A DNA stretch of 64,000 bases. Source: Streptomyces albicerus. GTDB taxonomy: Bacteria; Actinomycetota; Actinomycetes; Streptomycetales; Streptomycetaceae. The translations under genes were made by a program, and so were the position numbers. Each line of letters begins with the position of its first letter. Positions within the stretch are counted from its first letter, which is position 1. Shown here in pieces: positions 35,474-44,426 of the stretch. The stretch is taken from assembly GCF_008905045.1 (NCBI RefSeq), contig NZ_VWMY01000003.1, forward strand, positions 116,714-180,713, read 5' to 3'. Below the pieces are notes generated by a model. It was not told the DNA's origin and searched no databases. It worked only from the letters and a program-made list of their open reading frames with translations.

Positions 35474-36220
35474 TCAGGCCGTCTCGAAACCCAGCCGGGC
35501 CAGCACTGACGGCACGTCCGGTGCGGCTCGTATCCCCTCGGGCAGCGGTGGACGGCGTACGACCACGACCGGCAGCCCGAGTTCGCGGGCGGCTGTCAGC
35601 TTGGCTGCGGTGGCCGAGCCGCCGCTGTCCTTGGTGACCACGACGTCGATGCGGTGCTCGCGCAGGAGAGTCGTCTCGTCCTCGACCGTGAACGGGCCTC
35701 GCGCCAGCAGGACTTCCGTATGGCGCGGCATCGGCGGCTCGGGGGGTTCCACCGAGCGTACGAGGTAGTGCAGTTCGGGCCCTCGGGTGAAGGCCGCGAG
35801 GCCCAGGCGGCCCGTGGTGAGGAAGACGCGGTGGCCCAGGGGCGGGAGGAGGGCGGCGGCTTCGGCGAGCGACGCCGCCGAGTGCCAGCGGTCGCCGGGA
35901 CCCGGCTCCCAGCCGGGGCGGCGCAGCACGACGGCCGGGACGCCCGTGGCCGCCGCTGCCCGCGCGGCGTTCGCCGTGATGCCGGCCGCGAAGGGGTGCG
36001 TGGCGTCGACCACGGCGTCCACGCGTTGGGAGCGCAGCCACTCCGCGAGGCCCTCCGCTCCGCCGAAACCCCCGACGCGTACGTCCCCTTCGAGAGCCCC
36101 CGGCCGGGACACGCGGCCCGCGAGCGACGTGGTCACCCGCATGCCGGGGCGCGCCGCGAGCGACGCGGCCAGTTCACGCGCCTCGGTGGTGCCGCCGAGG
36201 ACCAGGACATGCGGGGACAT
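35474..36220 (-). CDS. cobK: Precorrin-6A reductase
   Basis: 248 residues. Starts MSPHVLVLGGTTEARELAAS (Rossmann NADPH site), with DAVVDATHPFAAGITANAAR, the family-conserved RRPGWEPGPGDRW and VFLTTGRLGLAAF, and later VVVTKDSGGSATAAKLTAA. It reduces precorrin-6A to precorrin-6B with NADPH, using the product of CobF; both genes are here but convergent with a MITE between them. ATG 36220 begins the conserved N-terminus; the open frame upstream is unrelated Arg-rich sequence. Confidence 0.92.
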   Translation of the reverse strand: MSPHVLVLGGTTEARELAASLAARPGMRVTTSLAGRVSRPGALEGDVRVGGFGGAEGLAEWLRSQRVDAVVDATHPFAAGITANAARAAAATGVPAVVLRRPGWEPGPGDRWHSAASLAEAAALLPPLGHRVFLTTGRLGLAAFTRGPELHYLVRSVEPPEPPMPRHTEVLLARGPFTVEDETTLLREHRIDVVVTKDSGGSATAAKLTAARELGLPVVVVRRPPLPEGIRAAPDVPSVLARLGFETA

Positions 36221-36364
36221 GACATCGAGCGTACGGGGCGGGGAGGACGGGGTGGGTAGGACCCGGGGGCGGGCAGGACGGGGAGGACGACGCGGTGCCA
36301 GGGCCGGCACGGAGCACGGCGCGGTGCGGGTCGCGGCGTGTCTCCGGATCGGTATCGTCCTGGC

Positions 36365-37177
36365 ATGGAGTCGGTACGTGCGGTCCTGATCGACATCGAC
36401 GGTGTGCTCACGGTCTCGTGGAAGCCGCTGCCCGGCGCGGTCGAGGCGCTGCGGCGGATCCGTGAGTCCGGCCTCGCCGTCGTCCTGCTGACCAACACGA
36501 CCTCCCGTACGCGCGCGTCGATCGCCGAGACCCTGGCCGCCGCGGACTTCCCCGTGGACGCGGAGGACATCCTCACCGCGCCCGCCGTCACCGCCGCGTA
36601 CCTCGCCGACCGCTGTCCCGGTGCCCGGTGCTCGCTGCTGAACAGCGGGGACATCCAAGAGGACCTCGCCGGCGTCACGCTCCTGGACGAGGCGGACACC
36701 GGCACCGTCCCGGACGTCGTCGTCGTGGGCGGTGCGGGACCCGAGTTCGACTACACCGCGCTCAACCGGGCCTTCGGTCACCTCCAGCGAGGTGCCCGGC
36801 TGGTCGCCATGCACCGCAACCTGTACTGGCGCACCGATGAGGGACTGCAGCTAGACACGGGCGCCTTCCTGCTCGGCCTTGAGCAGGCCGCCCACACCGA
36901 GGCCGAGATCACCGGCAAACCGTCGCCCGCGTTCTTCGAGGCGGCGCTGGCCCGCCTCGGTGCGGATCCCGGCCACGCGCTCATGATCGGCGACGACATC
37001 GAGTCGGACGTGCTCGCGGCGCAGCGCACCGGAATCACCGGCGTCCTGGTCAAGACCGGCAAGTACCTGCCCGAGACACACCGCGAGGCGAGCGGGAAGC
37101 CCGACCACGTGCTGGACTCCTTCGCCGGCCTCCCGGACCTGCTGGACGAGATCAGCCCAGGGCGCGGTCGAGGTTGA
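36365..37177 (+). CDS. HAD-family phosphatase, subfamily IIA (HDHD2/LHPP/NagD-like)
   Basis: 270 residues. Motif I RAVLIDIDGVLTVSWKPLPG (nucleophile Asp), motif II VVLLTNTTSRTRAS, motif III Lys in EITGKPSPAFFEAAL and motif IV LMIGDDIESDVLAAQRTGI are all intact. The C2-type cap lies between motifs II and III. Members dephosphorylate sugar phosphates, nucleotides or phospho-amino acids; the natural substrate is unclear. The 3' end overlaps the convergent GH15 gene by 26 bp. Confidence 0.9.
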   Translation: MESVRAVLIDIDGVLTVSWKPLPGAVEALRRIRESGLAVVLLTNTTSRTRASIAETLAAADFPVDAEDILTAPAVTAAYLADRCPGARCSLLNSGDIQEDLAGVTLLDEADTGTVPDVVVVGGAGPEFDYTALNRAFGHLQRGARLVAMHRNLYWRTDEGLQLDTGAFLLGLEQAAHTEAEITGKPSPAFFEAALARLGADPGHALMIGDDIESDVLAAQRTGITGVLVKTGKYLPETHREASGKPDHVLDSFAGLPDLLDEISPGRGRG

Positions 37178-38987
37178 ACGCCGCGCTGATCAGCGCGAGA
37201 TGGGTGAAGGCCTGCGGGAAGTTGCCCTGTTGTTCGCCGGTGTGGCTGATCTCCTCGGCGTACAAGCCCAGATGGTTGGCGTAGGTGAGCATCTTCTCGA
37301 AGGCCAGCCGGGCCTCGTCGAGCCGCCCGGCCCGGGTCAGCGCCTCGACGTACCAGAAGGAGCAGATCGAGAACGTGCCCTCCTCACCCCGCAGACCGTC
37401 GGGGCTCGCGTTCGGGTCGTAGCGGTAGACCAGCGAGTCGGACACCAGGTCCTCGGTGAGCGCGTCGAGCGTGGAGAGCCACTTCGGGTCGGTGGGCGAG
37501 ATGAACTTGGTCAGGGGCATCATGAGCACCGCGGCGTCGAGGACGTCGCCGTCCTCGTGCTGGACGAACGCCTGCCGCGTGGGTGACCAGCAGCGTTTCA
37601 TGATCCGCCGGTAGATCGTGTCGCGGACGCCACGCCAGTGCACGATGTCCGCGGGCAGGCCCCGGCGGGTGGCGAGCCTGATGGCCCGCTCGATCGCCAC
37701 CCAGCACATGAGCCTGGAGTAGAGGAAGTTCTTACGGCCGCCGCGGGTCTCCCAGACGCCCTCGTCGGGCTGGTCCCAGTGCTCGCAGACCCAGTCGACG
37801 AGCGCGCAGATGTCGTCCCACTGGTCGCTGGAGATCGGCTGGGCCCACTTGTCGTAGAGGTAGACCGAGTCGATGAGGGCTCCGTAGATATCGAGCTGGA
37901 GCTGGTCGGCGGCCGCGTTGCCGATCCGGACGGGGGCCGAGCCCTGGTGGCCCTCCAGGTGGGGAAGTTCCCGCTCGGGCAGGTCGGTGCGCCCGTCGAT
38001 GCCGTACATGATCTGCACCGGGCCCGTGGGGTGGCCGTCGCCCGGGCTGATGTACTTGGCCGCGAAGGCCATGAAGGACTCGGCCTCGCTGGTGAAGCCC
38101 AGCCTCAGCAGCGCGTACACGCAGAATGCGGCGTCGCGCACCCACACGTACCGGTAGTCCCAGTTGCGCTCGCCGCCGAGCTGTTCGGGCAGGCTGGTCG
38201 TCGCCGCGGCCACGATGGCGCCGGTCGGCGCGTAGGTGAGCAGTTTGAGAGTCAGTGCGGAGCGGTGCACCATCTCCCGCCACCGGCCGCGGTACTGGGA
38301 GGCGGTCAGCCAGTGCCGCCAGAACGCCACCGTGGCGTTGAACGACTCCTCCGCCTCGGCGCGCGGGCAACAGCGGGGCGAGATGTCGCCGTTGACCTGG
38401 TCGAGGGCGAAGACCGCCGACTCGCCCTCCTGGAGTTTGAAGGACACACTCGCGTCGAGTCCGTCGCACTCGAGCGGCTCCGTGGCGGTCAGCGCGAGCG
38501 ACATGTTCGCGGACTCGAAGACCACCATGTCGTCGTGGAGCCGGGCCGTGTGCGGCTGGGATCCGTAGTCGAACCGGGGGGCCACGCGCGCCTGGAAGGG
38601 GATCGAGCCGCGCACGCACACCACGCGCCGGATCAGCCGGTGCCGGTCCACCTCGGTCGCGTCGCCGTCCACCGGCATGAAGTCCTGGACCTCACCCACC
38701 CCGTCCTCGGTGAAGAAGCGGGTGACCAGGACGTTGGTGTCGGGGAAGTAGAACTGCTTGGTGTGCGCCGGCACGGCGGCCGCCAGCTCGAACGATCCGC
38801 CCCGGTCCACGTCAAGGATCGAGGCGAAGACGCTGGGGGCGTCGAAGGACGGACAGCAGTACCAGTCGATCGTGCCATTGGTGCCCACCAGGGCCACGCT
38901 GCGCAGATCGCCGATCAGGCCGTGCTCGCAGATCGGCAGATAGCGGGCGGATCCCGACGGATCCTGGTGAGCGGACGCCTCGGACAT
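37152..38987 (-). CDS. Glycoside hydrolase family 15 protein (trehalase/glucoamylase-like)
   Basis: 611 residues. N-terminal beta-sandwich (about 1-260, with ICEHGLIGDLRSVALVGTNG and the conserved IDWYCCPSFDAPSVFASILD), then an (alpha/alpha)6 barrel. Barrel motifs: ERNWDYRYVWVRDAAFCVYA, VWETRGGRKNFLYSRLMCWV and GEEGTFSICSFWYVEALTRA (catalytic Glu in EEGTF). Actinobacterial proteins of this build include trehalases (as in mycobacteria) and alpha-glucosidases acting on maltose-type sugars. No signal peptide, so cytoplasmic. It may recycle trehalose or malto-oligosaccharides. Confidence 0.9.
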   Translation of the reverse strand: MSEASAHQDPSGSARYLPICEHGLIGDLRSVALVGTNGTIDWYCCPSFDAPSVFASILDVDRGGSFELAAAVPAHTKQFYFPDTNVLVTRFFTEDGVGEVQDFMPVDGDATEVDRHRLIRRVVCVRGSIPFQARVAPRFDYGSQPHTARLHDDMVVFESANMSLALTATEPLECDGLDASVSFKLQEGESAVFALDQVNGDISPRCCPRAEAEESFNATVAFWRHWLTASQYRGRWREMVHRSALTLKLLTYAPTGAIVAAATTSLPEQLGGERNWDYRYVWVRDAAFCVYALLRLGFTSEAESFMAFAAKYISPGDGHPTGPVQIMYGIDGRTDLPERELPHLEGHQGSAPVRIGNAAADQLQLDIYGALIDSVYLYDKWAQPISSDQWDDICALVDWVCEHWDQPDEGVWETRGGRKNFLYSRLMCWVAIERAIRLATRRGLPADIVHWRGVRDTIYRRIMKRCWSPTRQAFVQHEDGDVLDAAVLMMPLTKFISPTDPKWLSTLDALTEDLVSDSLVYRYDPNASPDGLRGEEGTFSICSFWYVEALTRAGRLDEARLAFEKMLTYANHLGLYAEEISHTGEQQGNFPQAFTHLALISAAFNLDRALG

Positions 38988-39048
38988 GGCCGCAGCCTCC
39001 CTGCCCCGGGAACGCGCTTTTGACGTCTCCCAGCGTAGGCGCTCCGCT

Positions 39049-39084
39049 GGGTCTGCGGTTGGGTCTTCGGTTGGGTCTGCGGTT
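39049..39084. repeat. Three tandem 12-bp repeats
   Basis: GGGTCTGCGGTT occurs three times in a row (the middle copy has T for G at position 7) in the 177-bp space between the GH15 and permease genes. Confidence 0.8.
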
Positions 39085-39100
39085 CGTTTGGCCGCGGGCC

Positions 39101-39134
39101 GGTGGGGGCTGGTCGCGCAGTTCCCCGCGCCCCT
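39101..39134. repeat. Streptomyces intergenic repeat, copy 1
   Basis: A 34-bp core starting GGTGGGGGCTGGTCGCGCAG and ending in TTCCCCGCGCCCCT. The identical 34 bases recur at 47510-47543, and a diverged copy lies inside the NRPS gene at 54011-54044. This sequence is familiar as an abundant intergenic, terminator-like repeat in Streptomyces genomes. Confidence 0.85.
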
Positions 39135-39164
39135 ACGGGCGCGGTCTTACGGGACGCGATGAAA

Positions 39165-39938
39165 TCAGCGCAGCAGCAGCTGTGCGCCGCCCAGTACCGT
39201 TGCCCCGATCACCAACTGCTCGAACAGTCGTTGATTGATCCGGTTCACGGCCCACTTCCCGATGAACGCCCCTGGCACGACGAACGCGGCGAGGGCCGCG
39301 TCCAGCAGCAGGGAGTGGCCGTCGATCAGGCCGAGGCCCACGCTGAAGGGGACCTTGGAGACGTTGACGATCAGGAAGAAGAAGGCCGAGGTCCCCAGGA
39401 AGCCGAGCTTGCGGAAGCCCGCGGAGAGGAGATACATCGACATCACCGGGCCGCCAGCGTTGGCGACCATCGTGGTGAAGCCGCCCAGCACACCGTACGA
39501 ACGGGCCTTGAACCGGCCGGTCCGCGTGTCCACCGAGTCGGGCTCCTCCTCCGCCTCGGCCTTCCGGCGGCGCCACACCGTGACCCCGGCCATCAGCAGC
39601 AGAATCGCGCCGATCGACGTCCGTACGATCTCGTCGTCGGCCCACATCAGGAACACCGTCCCGACGACCACTCCCCCGGCGACGGCCGGGAACAGCTTCC
39701 AGAGCGTGGGCCAGTGCGCGTGCCGCCGGTAGGTGAGCACGGCGAGCACGTCCCCGACGATGAGGACGGGCAGCAGGACTCCCGTGGACGCCCGGGCGGG
39801 CAGGACCGCCGCGAAGATCGCGAGGCTGACCGTGTTGGCGCCGCTCACGGCGGTCTTCGAGAAGCCGACGAGCATGGCCGCGGCGGCGAGTGCGGCGAAC
39901 TCCCAGTGGGATATGTGCCAGAGCGTCATCGTGTTCAT
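39165..39938 (-). CDS. TSUP (TauE/SafE) family sulfite/anion exporter
   Basis: 257 residues with about eight membrane helices in two similar halves, each with the TSUP-type Gly-rich helix: AAAAMLVGFSKTAVSGANTV in the first, GFTTMVANAGGPVMSMYLLS in the second. Family members export or import sulfite, sulfoacetate and related anions. A TauD-type dioxygenase occurs elsewhere in the window (19743-20681) but not in the same operon, so no specific link is claimed. Single gene. Confidence 0.9.
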   Translation of the reverse strand: MNTMTLWHISHWEFAALAAAAMLVGFSKTAVSGANTVSLAIFAAVLPARASTGVLLPVLIVGDVLAVLTYRRHAHWPTLWKLFPAVAGGVVVGTVFLMWADDEIVRTSIGAILLLMAGVTVWRRRKAEAEEEPDSVDTRTGRFKARSYGVLGGFTTMVANAGGPVMSMYLLSAGFRKLGFLGTSAFFFLIVNVSKVPFSVGLGLIDGHSLLLDAALAAFVVPGAFIGKWAVNRINQRLFEQLVIGATVLGGAQLLLR

Positions 39939-40090
39939 GCGGAGACCGATGCTATGCCCACCTAACCGATCGCGTCAGGACCGTCTCGCCTGGTGACCTC
40001 AGCCGGCACGGCTGCGTCTGTGCTGTGGACCGCTCCCGCAGTCCCTGGAAAGATCCCCCTCGAACCTTCGCCGACGCCGATGGAGGAGCC

Positions 40091-40900
40091 ATGGCCGACT
40101 CCCGCGAGCACACCCTCACGGGCACCCGGGGCAGCATCACCGCACGCGAGTGGCCACGGGAGCGGCCGCGGTACGTGGCACTGCTGGTGCACGGCTACGG
40201 GGAGCACATCGGCCGGTACGAGTACGTGGCGGACGTACTGAACAGGCATGGCGCGGCCGTGTTCGGCCCCGACCACATGGGGCACGGGAAGTCGGCGGGC
40301 GAGCGCGTGCTGATCGAGGACTTCGAGGACGTGGTGACCGACGTCCACGCGGTGGAACGGCTGGCCAGGGCCGCCCACCCCGGTGTGCCGGTGGTGCTGA
40401 TCGGCCACTCCATGGGCGGTCTCGTCGCGGCGCGATACGCGCAGCGGTACGGCGACGGCCTGGCCGCGCTCGTGCTGTCCGGGCCGGTGATCGGCAGCTG
40501 GGACCTGCTGCACCAGTTGCTCGCGCTCGATCCGCTGCCCGACGTCCCCATCGACCCGACCACGCTGTCGCGCGACCCGTCCGTCGGCGAGGCGTACGCG
40601 GCGGATCCGCTGGTCTGGCACGGGCCGTTCAAGCGCCCCACGCTGGAGGCCTTCGTACACACTCTGGAGACCATCTCCAAGAGCGGTGACGTGGGCGGGC
40701 TCCCGCTGCTGTGGGTGCACGGGGACGACGACCGGATCGTGCCGCTGCCCGCCAGCCGCGCGGGCGTCGAGGAGTTGCGCGGCATCGACTGGACCGAGCG
40801 CCTCTACGCGGGCGCACAGCACGAGGTGTTCAACGAGACGAACAGGGACGCCGTCCTCGCGGACGTGACGGCCTTCGTGGACCGGGTACTCGCGGCCTGA
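40091..40900 (+). CDS. Monoacylglycerol lipase/lysophospholipase-like alpha/beta hydrolase
   Basis: 269 residues of the serine aminopeptidase S33/MGL group. Oxyanion segment VALLVHGYGEHIGRYEYVAD, then FGPDHMGHGKSAGER, the nucleophile elbow VVLIGHSMGGLVAARYAQRY (Ser near residue 112), Asp in LLWVHGDDDRIVPLPAS and His in YAGAQHEVFNETNRD. This set is typical of bacterial monoacylglycerol lipases that release fatty acids from mono- or lysolipids. ATG 40091 follows TGGAGGAGCC. No signal peptide; single gene. Confidence 0.92.
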   Translation: MADSREHTLTGTRGSITAREWPRERPRYVALLVHGYGEHIGRYEYVADVLNRHGAAVFGPDHMGHGKSAGERVLIEDFEDVVTDVHAVERLARAAHPGVPVVLIGHSMGGLVAARYAQRYGDGLAALVLSGPVIGSWDLLHQLLALDPLPDVPIDPTTLSRDPSVGEAYAADPLVWHGPFKRPTLEAFVHTLETISKSGDVGGLPLLWVHGDDDRIVPLPASRAGVEELRGIDWTERLYAGAQHEVFNETNRDAVLADVTAFVDRVLAA

Positions 40901-40998
40901 AAAAGGGAACGCCACGCTCGAGGTCAGCAAGCGGATCGGGTGCCCACGGCCTGAATTGCAGGTGTTTTCGCTGATCCCTCCTGGGCACTCGGGCCCGC

Positions 40999-41259
40999 AT
41001 GGAGTGGTTGCGGAGAGCAGCCTGCGCGGATGAGGACCCGGAACTGTTCTTTCCCGTGGGCACGACCGGCCCGGCACGGCACGAGATCGCCGCCGCCAAG
41101 CGGATCTGTGCCCGCTGCCCGGTGTCCGGCCAGTGCCTGGCGTGGGCGCTCGCCACCGGACAGACCTCGGGCGTGTGGGGCGGTACGGGCGAGGAAGAGC
41201 GTGCCGTGCTGCTCCGCATCGTCCGCCGACACCCAGCATCGAGGAGGAGCGCGTCATGA
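40999..41259 (+). CDS. WhiB-family iron-sulfur transcription factor
   Basis: 86 residues. The four cluster-binding cysteines are in RRAACADEDPELFFPV, then KRICARCPVSGQCLAWALAT (CxxC...C spacing), followed by the G(V/I)WGG turn SGVWGGTGEEER and a basic tail RRHPASRRS. Wbl proteins hold a [4Fe-4S] cluster sensing O2, NO or redox state and bind the sigma factor region 4. The stop overlaps the ATG of the Dps gene (ATGA), so a redox sensor and an iron-storage protein are co-translated. It does not look like WhiA-linked WhiB or WhiD specifically. Confidence 0.93.
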   Translation: MEWLRRAACADEDPELFFPVGTTGPARHEIAAAKRICARCPVSGQCLAWALATGQTSGVWGGTGEEERAVLLRIVRRHPASRRSAS

Positions 41260-41732
41260 CCGTGCACAGCACCCTGCCCGACTCCGCGCGTCAGGTGGTC
41301 GGGGACGCCCTGCAGGGCACTCTGGTGGACCTGCTCGGACTCTCGCTCATCGGCAAGCAGGCCCACTGGAACATCGTGGGCCCGCGGTTCCGCTCGATCC
41401 ATCTGCAGCTCGACGAGGTCGTCGCCACGGCCCGTTCGTACGCCGACACCGTGGCCGAACGCGCGGCGGCGCTCGGTGTGCCGCCCGACGGCCGGCCGGA
41501 GACCGTCGCGACGACGACCGCCCCGCAGGGCCCGAAGGAGGGCTGGGTCCAGGACACCGAGGTGGTCGGCGTGCTCGTCGACGCCCTGGAGACGACCATC
41601 GGGCAGCTGCGGGAGCGGATCAAGGCGACCCAGGAAGCCGATCTCGTCACCCAGGATCTGCTCATCGGCCTGACGGCGGAGCTGGAGAAGCACCGCTGGA
41701 TGTTCCAGGCCGAGGACTGGCCGCGCCCCTGA
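41256..41732 (+). CDS. Dps-family ferritin-like DNA-protection protein
   Basis: 158 residues. The intersubunit ferroxidase site is visible in GKQAHWNIVGPRFRSIHLQL (His) followed by DEVVATARSYAD (Asp/Glu). It lacks a Lys-rich N-terminal tail, so DNA binding by the N-terminus is not obvious. It would form a dodecamer that oxidises Fe(II) with peroxide and stores iron. GAGGAGGAG lies upstream of ATG 41256, inside the WhiB gene, whose stop it overlaps. Confidence 0.92.
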   Translation: MTVHSTLPDSARQVVGDALQGTLVDLLGLSLIGKQAHWNIVGPRFRSIHLQLDEVVATARSYADTVAERAAALGVPPDGRPETVATTTAPQGPKEGWVQDTEVVGVLVDALETTIGQLRERIKATQEADLVTQDLLIGLTAELEKHRWMFQAEDWPRP

Positions 41733-41804
41733 CGTCAGCGGGCGGACGCATGACGTCAGCGAGGCGTACGCACGACAGAGGCGCACGAACGAAAGGGGTA
41801 CGTC

Positions 41805-42161
41805 ATGACCGACGCCCTCGAACTCGACGCGCTGTGGGACGAGTTCCACCGCGTCGTCAACATGACCTCGCAGGAGCTGGCCGCCTGGCTGCGGGTGAGC
41901 GAAGCGGCCGAGGAATCGGAACCGCTGCCGGAGCACGCGGGTTCGCCCACCGGCCAGCATGTGCTGGCCATCCTCCAGAAGCGCCGCACCGACCTCACCG
42001 AGGACGACCTCGACGTGATGTACAAGGTCGTGGACACCGTCACGGCCGAGACGGACCCGGAGCGCGCACCCAAGCCCGAGTCCGAACCCGGGGCCGAGGA
42101 GACCCAGCGCCGTCATCGGCTGATGTCGCTGGGCCACGATCCACTCAAGCCGCCGTCATGA
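41805..42161 (+). CDS. DUF3140 family protein
   Basis: 118 residues. Conserved features of DUF3140: LWDEFHRVVNMTSQELAAWL, SPTGQHVLAILQKRRTDLTE and DDLDVMYKVVDTVTAE. Function unknown; such proteins often sit beside DUF2945 or stress genes. The stop overlaps the start of the HhH protein (ATGA). AACGAAAGGGGTACGTC precedes ATG 41805. Confidence 0.82.
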   Translation: MTDALELDALWDEFHRVVNMTSQELAAWLRVSEAAEESEPLPEHAGSPTGQHVLAILQKRRTDLTEDDLDVMYKVVDTVTAETDPERAPKPESEPGAEETQRRHRLMSLGHDPLKPPS

Positions 42162-42829
42162 CCGGCCGCCAGGAGCGGGTCATCGAGACGCTGGTCACCG
42201 AGCACGGCCGTACGTTCGCCGAGGAGGCGGGCATCCGGCTGCGGAACACACCTCAACCGCTGTACCGCACCCTCGTCATGGCCTGCCTCCTCAGCGCGCG
42301 GATCCGCGGTTCCGTCGCCGTCGCGACCACCCGCGCCCTGTACGAGGCCGGGATGCGCGATCCACGCCGGATGGCCGACGCGACCTGGCAGGAGCGGGTC
42401 GACGCGCTGGGCCGGGGCGGCTACCGACGATACGACGAACGGACGTCGACCCAACTCGGGGACGGCGCCGAGCTGTTGCTGGACCGCTGGGGCGGCGATC
42501 TGCGGCGGATGCGGGACGCGGCGGACGGCGACCTGGACGAACTCCGGGGCCTGCTGCGGGAGATACCGGGTCTCGGCCCGGCGGGCGCGGACATCTTCCT
42601 GCGCGAGGCGCAGCGGGTCTGGCCCGAGGCCGCGCCGTACCTCGACGCGAAGGCCCTGCAGGGCGCGGGCCGGCTCGGGCTGCCGGAGGAGCCGGACCGG
42701 CTGGTGAAACTCGCCGGGAACACCGAACCGGCCGTGCTGGCCGCCGCGTTGGTGCGTGCGGCACTCGACAAGAACATCGTCAAGGAGTGTCTGCGTCAGG
42801 CCGAGGAAAAGGATTCGAAGGTTCGGTAG
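42158..42829 (+). CDS. Endonuclease III-like helix-hairpin-helix protein
   Basis: 223 residues. A single HhH core resembling DNA glycosylases: LVMACLLSARIRGSVAVATT near the N-terminus and the hairpin LREIPGLGPAGADIFLREAQ (near residue 130), followed by YLDAKALQGAGRLGLPEEPD. The four-Cys iron-sulfur motif of endonuclease III is absent, and the catalytic Lys of the hairpin is not seen, so glycosylase activity is doubtful. Co-translated with the DUF3140 gene. Confidence 0.78.
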   Translation: MTGRQERVIETLVTEHGRTFAEEAGIRLRNTPQPLYRTLVMACLLSARIRGSVAVATTRALYEAGMRDPRRMADATWQERVDALGRGGYRRYDERTSTQLGDGAELLLDRWGGDLRRMRDAADGDLDELRGLLREIPGLGPAGADIFLREAQRVWPEAAPYLDAKALQGAGRLGLPEEPDRLVKLAGNTEPAVLAAALVRAALDKNIVKECLRQAEEKDSKVR

Positions 42830-42875
42830 GCGGTGCCACACTGCTCGCACACACTGACGAGCAGAGGAGTGCCGA

Positions 42876-43691
42876 ATGACGGGAACCGAGCCTTCCGCGC
42901 ACCGGATCGACACCAGCAGGCCGCATCCCGCACGGGTGTACGACTGGCTTCTGGGCGGCAAGGACAACTACCCCGTCGACGAGGAACTGGGCCGTCGAAT
43001 GCTGGCGTTGGAGCCGCACGCCAGGCACTCGGCGCTCAACAACCGCTGGTTCATGCACCGCGCCACGCGCTGGCTGACCCACGAGGCCGGCATCCGTCAG
43101 TTCCTCGACATCGGCGCGGGCATCCCGACGGAGCCCAACCTCCACCAGATCGCGCAGACCGCGGCGCCCGACGCGCGGATCGTGTACGTCGACAACGACC
43201 CCATCGTGCTGGCCCATGCCGCAGCGCTGCTGCACGGCACTCCCGAGGGCGTCACGGAGTACGTCCAGGCGGATGTGCGCGAGACACGCAAGATCCTGGA
43301 CCAGGCCGGGGCCATCCTCGACTTCGACCGGCCCATCGCGCTGTCCCTGGTCGCGCTGCTGCACTTCATCGCCGACGAGGACGGGGCGTACGACCTGGTG
43401 GGCAGTCTGGTCGAGGCGTTACCGGCCGGCAGTTTCCTCGCACTGTCGATGATCACCGCGGACTACGATCCGCAGAACATGGAGCGGGCCGTGCAGTCGT
43501 ACGCGGCGAAGGGCGTCACGCTCGTGGCCCGCTCGCACGCCGAAGTGACCCGTTTCTTCACGGGACTTGAGGTGGTCGAGCCCGGGATCGTCCCGCTGCC
43601 GGAATGGCATCCGGAACTCGCGGAGGGCGAACGGCTCGAGGGCGACGCGCCGGTGCCGCTGTACGCGGGCGTGGGGTTCAAGACCTCCTGA
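42876..43691 (+). CDS. SAM-dependent methyltransferase (Methyltransf_19 family)
   Basis: 271 residues. Starts with the family hallmark RPHPARVYDWLLGGKDNYPV, then a Rossmann SAM site GIRQFLDIGAGIPTEPNLHQ with acidic VYVDNDPIVLAHA, and ALSLVALLHFIADEDGAYDL. This group is greatly expanded in Streptomyces; its substrates are mostly unknown. AGAGGAGTGCCGA precedes ATG 42876. It is a single gene at the right edge of the backbone region, before the siderophore locus. Confidence 0.92.
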   Translation: MTGTEPSAHRIDTSRPHPARVYDWLLGGKDNYPVDEELGRRMLALEPHARHSALNNRWFMHRATRWLTHEAGIRQFLDIGAGIPTEPNLHQIAQTAAPDARIVYVDNDPIVLAHAAALLHGTPEGVTEYVQADVRETRKILDQAGAILDFDRPIALSLVALLHFIADEDGAYDLVGSLVEALPAGSFLALSMITADYDPQNMERAVQSYAAKGVTLVARSHAEVTRFFTGLEVVEPGIVPLPEWHPELAEGERLEGDAPVPLYAGVGFKTS

Positions 43692-43835
43692 GGGCTTCGG
43701 GCTTCAGGACCGCCCCAGGAATTCACGACCTCCAGGGCACGGCGGTCCAAGACCGCCTCTCGGGCGGAGTCCCGGGACCACCGCGTCGCGTCGGGGACGC
43801 GGCCGGGAAACCGGCGCGCAGACGCAAGCCGACGG

Positions 43836-44420
43836 TCACAGGATCCTTGCGAGGATCCGCGCGTTGCGCCGGGGGTCCAGGGACTCCGCCCAGGACGGAG
43901 GCGCCAGTCGCGCGGTGGTGGGCGCGAACCCGTACCGGAGGAACAGGCCGCCACCGCCGGTCGTCGCCGTGAACAGGGCACCGAGCGACAGGGCGCGCGC
44001 CCTGGCCAGCGCAGCGCGCATGAGCCCGGCACCCACGCCGCTGCCCTGCCGGTGCCCGGCCACGCAGAAGTTGTACAGAACGCCTGCGGCTGCGCAGCCC
44101 GCCCCCGGGCCTGACGAGTGCACGCGCAGGCCCACGCAGCCCTCGAGGGTGCCGTCGAGGGCCTCCGTCACGAGGAAGTCGGCCGCGTGGGTGGCGTAGA
44201 GCGAGACGGGCCGCTCCCGGAGCGCCCCCGAGCGCACGAAGGGCCGGGACAGATCGAGGAGTGCGGCAGCGTCCTGCCGGCCGGCGGTACGCACCGCGGA
44301 CGTCGGCGCGAGAAGCGCAGGCGGGGGTGGGGCAGGGCGCGGCGCGGCCGTGATCAAGGCTTTCCTTCCTCGGGCCCACGGTCGGCGAACACTCGGCGCC
44401 GTGTCACCCCAACGAAACAA
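43836..44420 (-). CDS. GNAT acetyltransferase resembling short N-acetylglutamate synthases, iron-box controlled
   Basis: Up to 194 residues. The GNAT core runs from VRTAGRQDAAALLDLSRPFV, through GVLYNFCVAGHRQGSGVGAG (acetyl-CoA pyrophosphate loop Q/R-x-x-G-x-G), to LFTATTGGGGLFLRYGFAPT. The last residues SLDPRRNARILARIL resemble the end of the short actinobacterial N-acetylglutamate synthases. Such an enzyme would start ornithine synthesis and so feed hydroxyornithine supply; direct N-acetylation of hydroxyornithine is the alternative. An iron box begins seven bases upstream of the TTG at 44420. TTG 44357 and GTG 44294 are other in-frame starts, the last at the first conserved residues; if used, the leader is untranslated. 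Confidence 0.72.
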   Translation of the reverse strand: MFRWGDTAPSVRRPWARGRKALITAAPRPAPPPPALLAPTSAVRTAGRQDAAALLDLSRPFVRSGALRERPVSLYATHAADFLVTEALDGTLEGCVGLRVHSSGPGAGCAAAGVLYNFCVAGHRQGSGVGAGLMRAALARARALSLGALFTATTGGGGLFLRYGFAPTTARLAPPSWAESLDPRRNARILARIL

Positions 44421-44426
44421 ACGAGA

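Noticed and set aside
43836..44420. GNAT as an N-hydroxyornithine acetyltransferase replacing the formyltransferase
   Set aside because: The NRPS A1 code is that of formyl-hydroxyornithine, not acetyl, and the GNAT's terminal motif resembles N-acetylglutamate synthases; kept only as an alternative.
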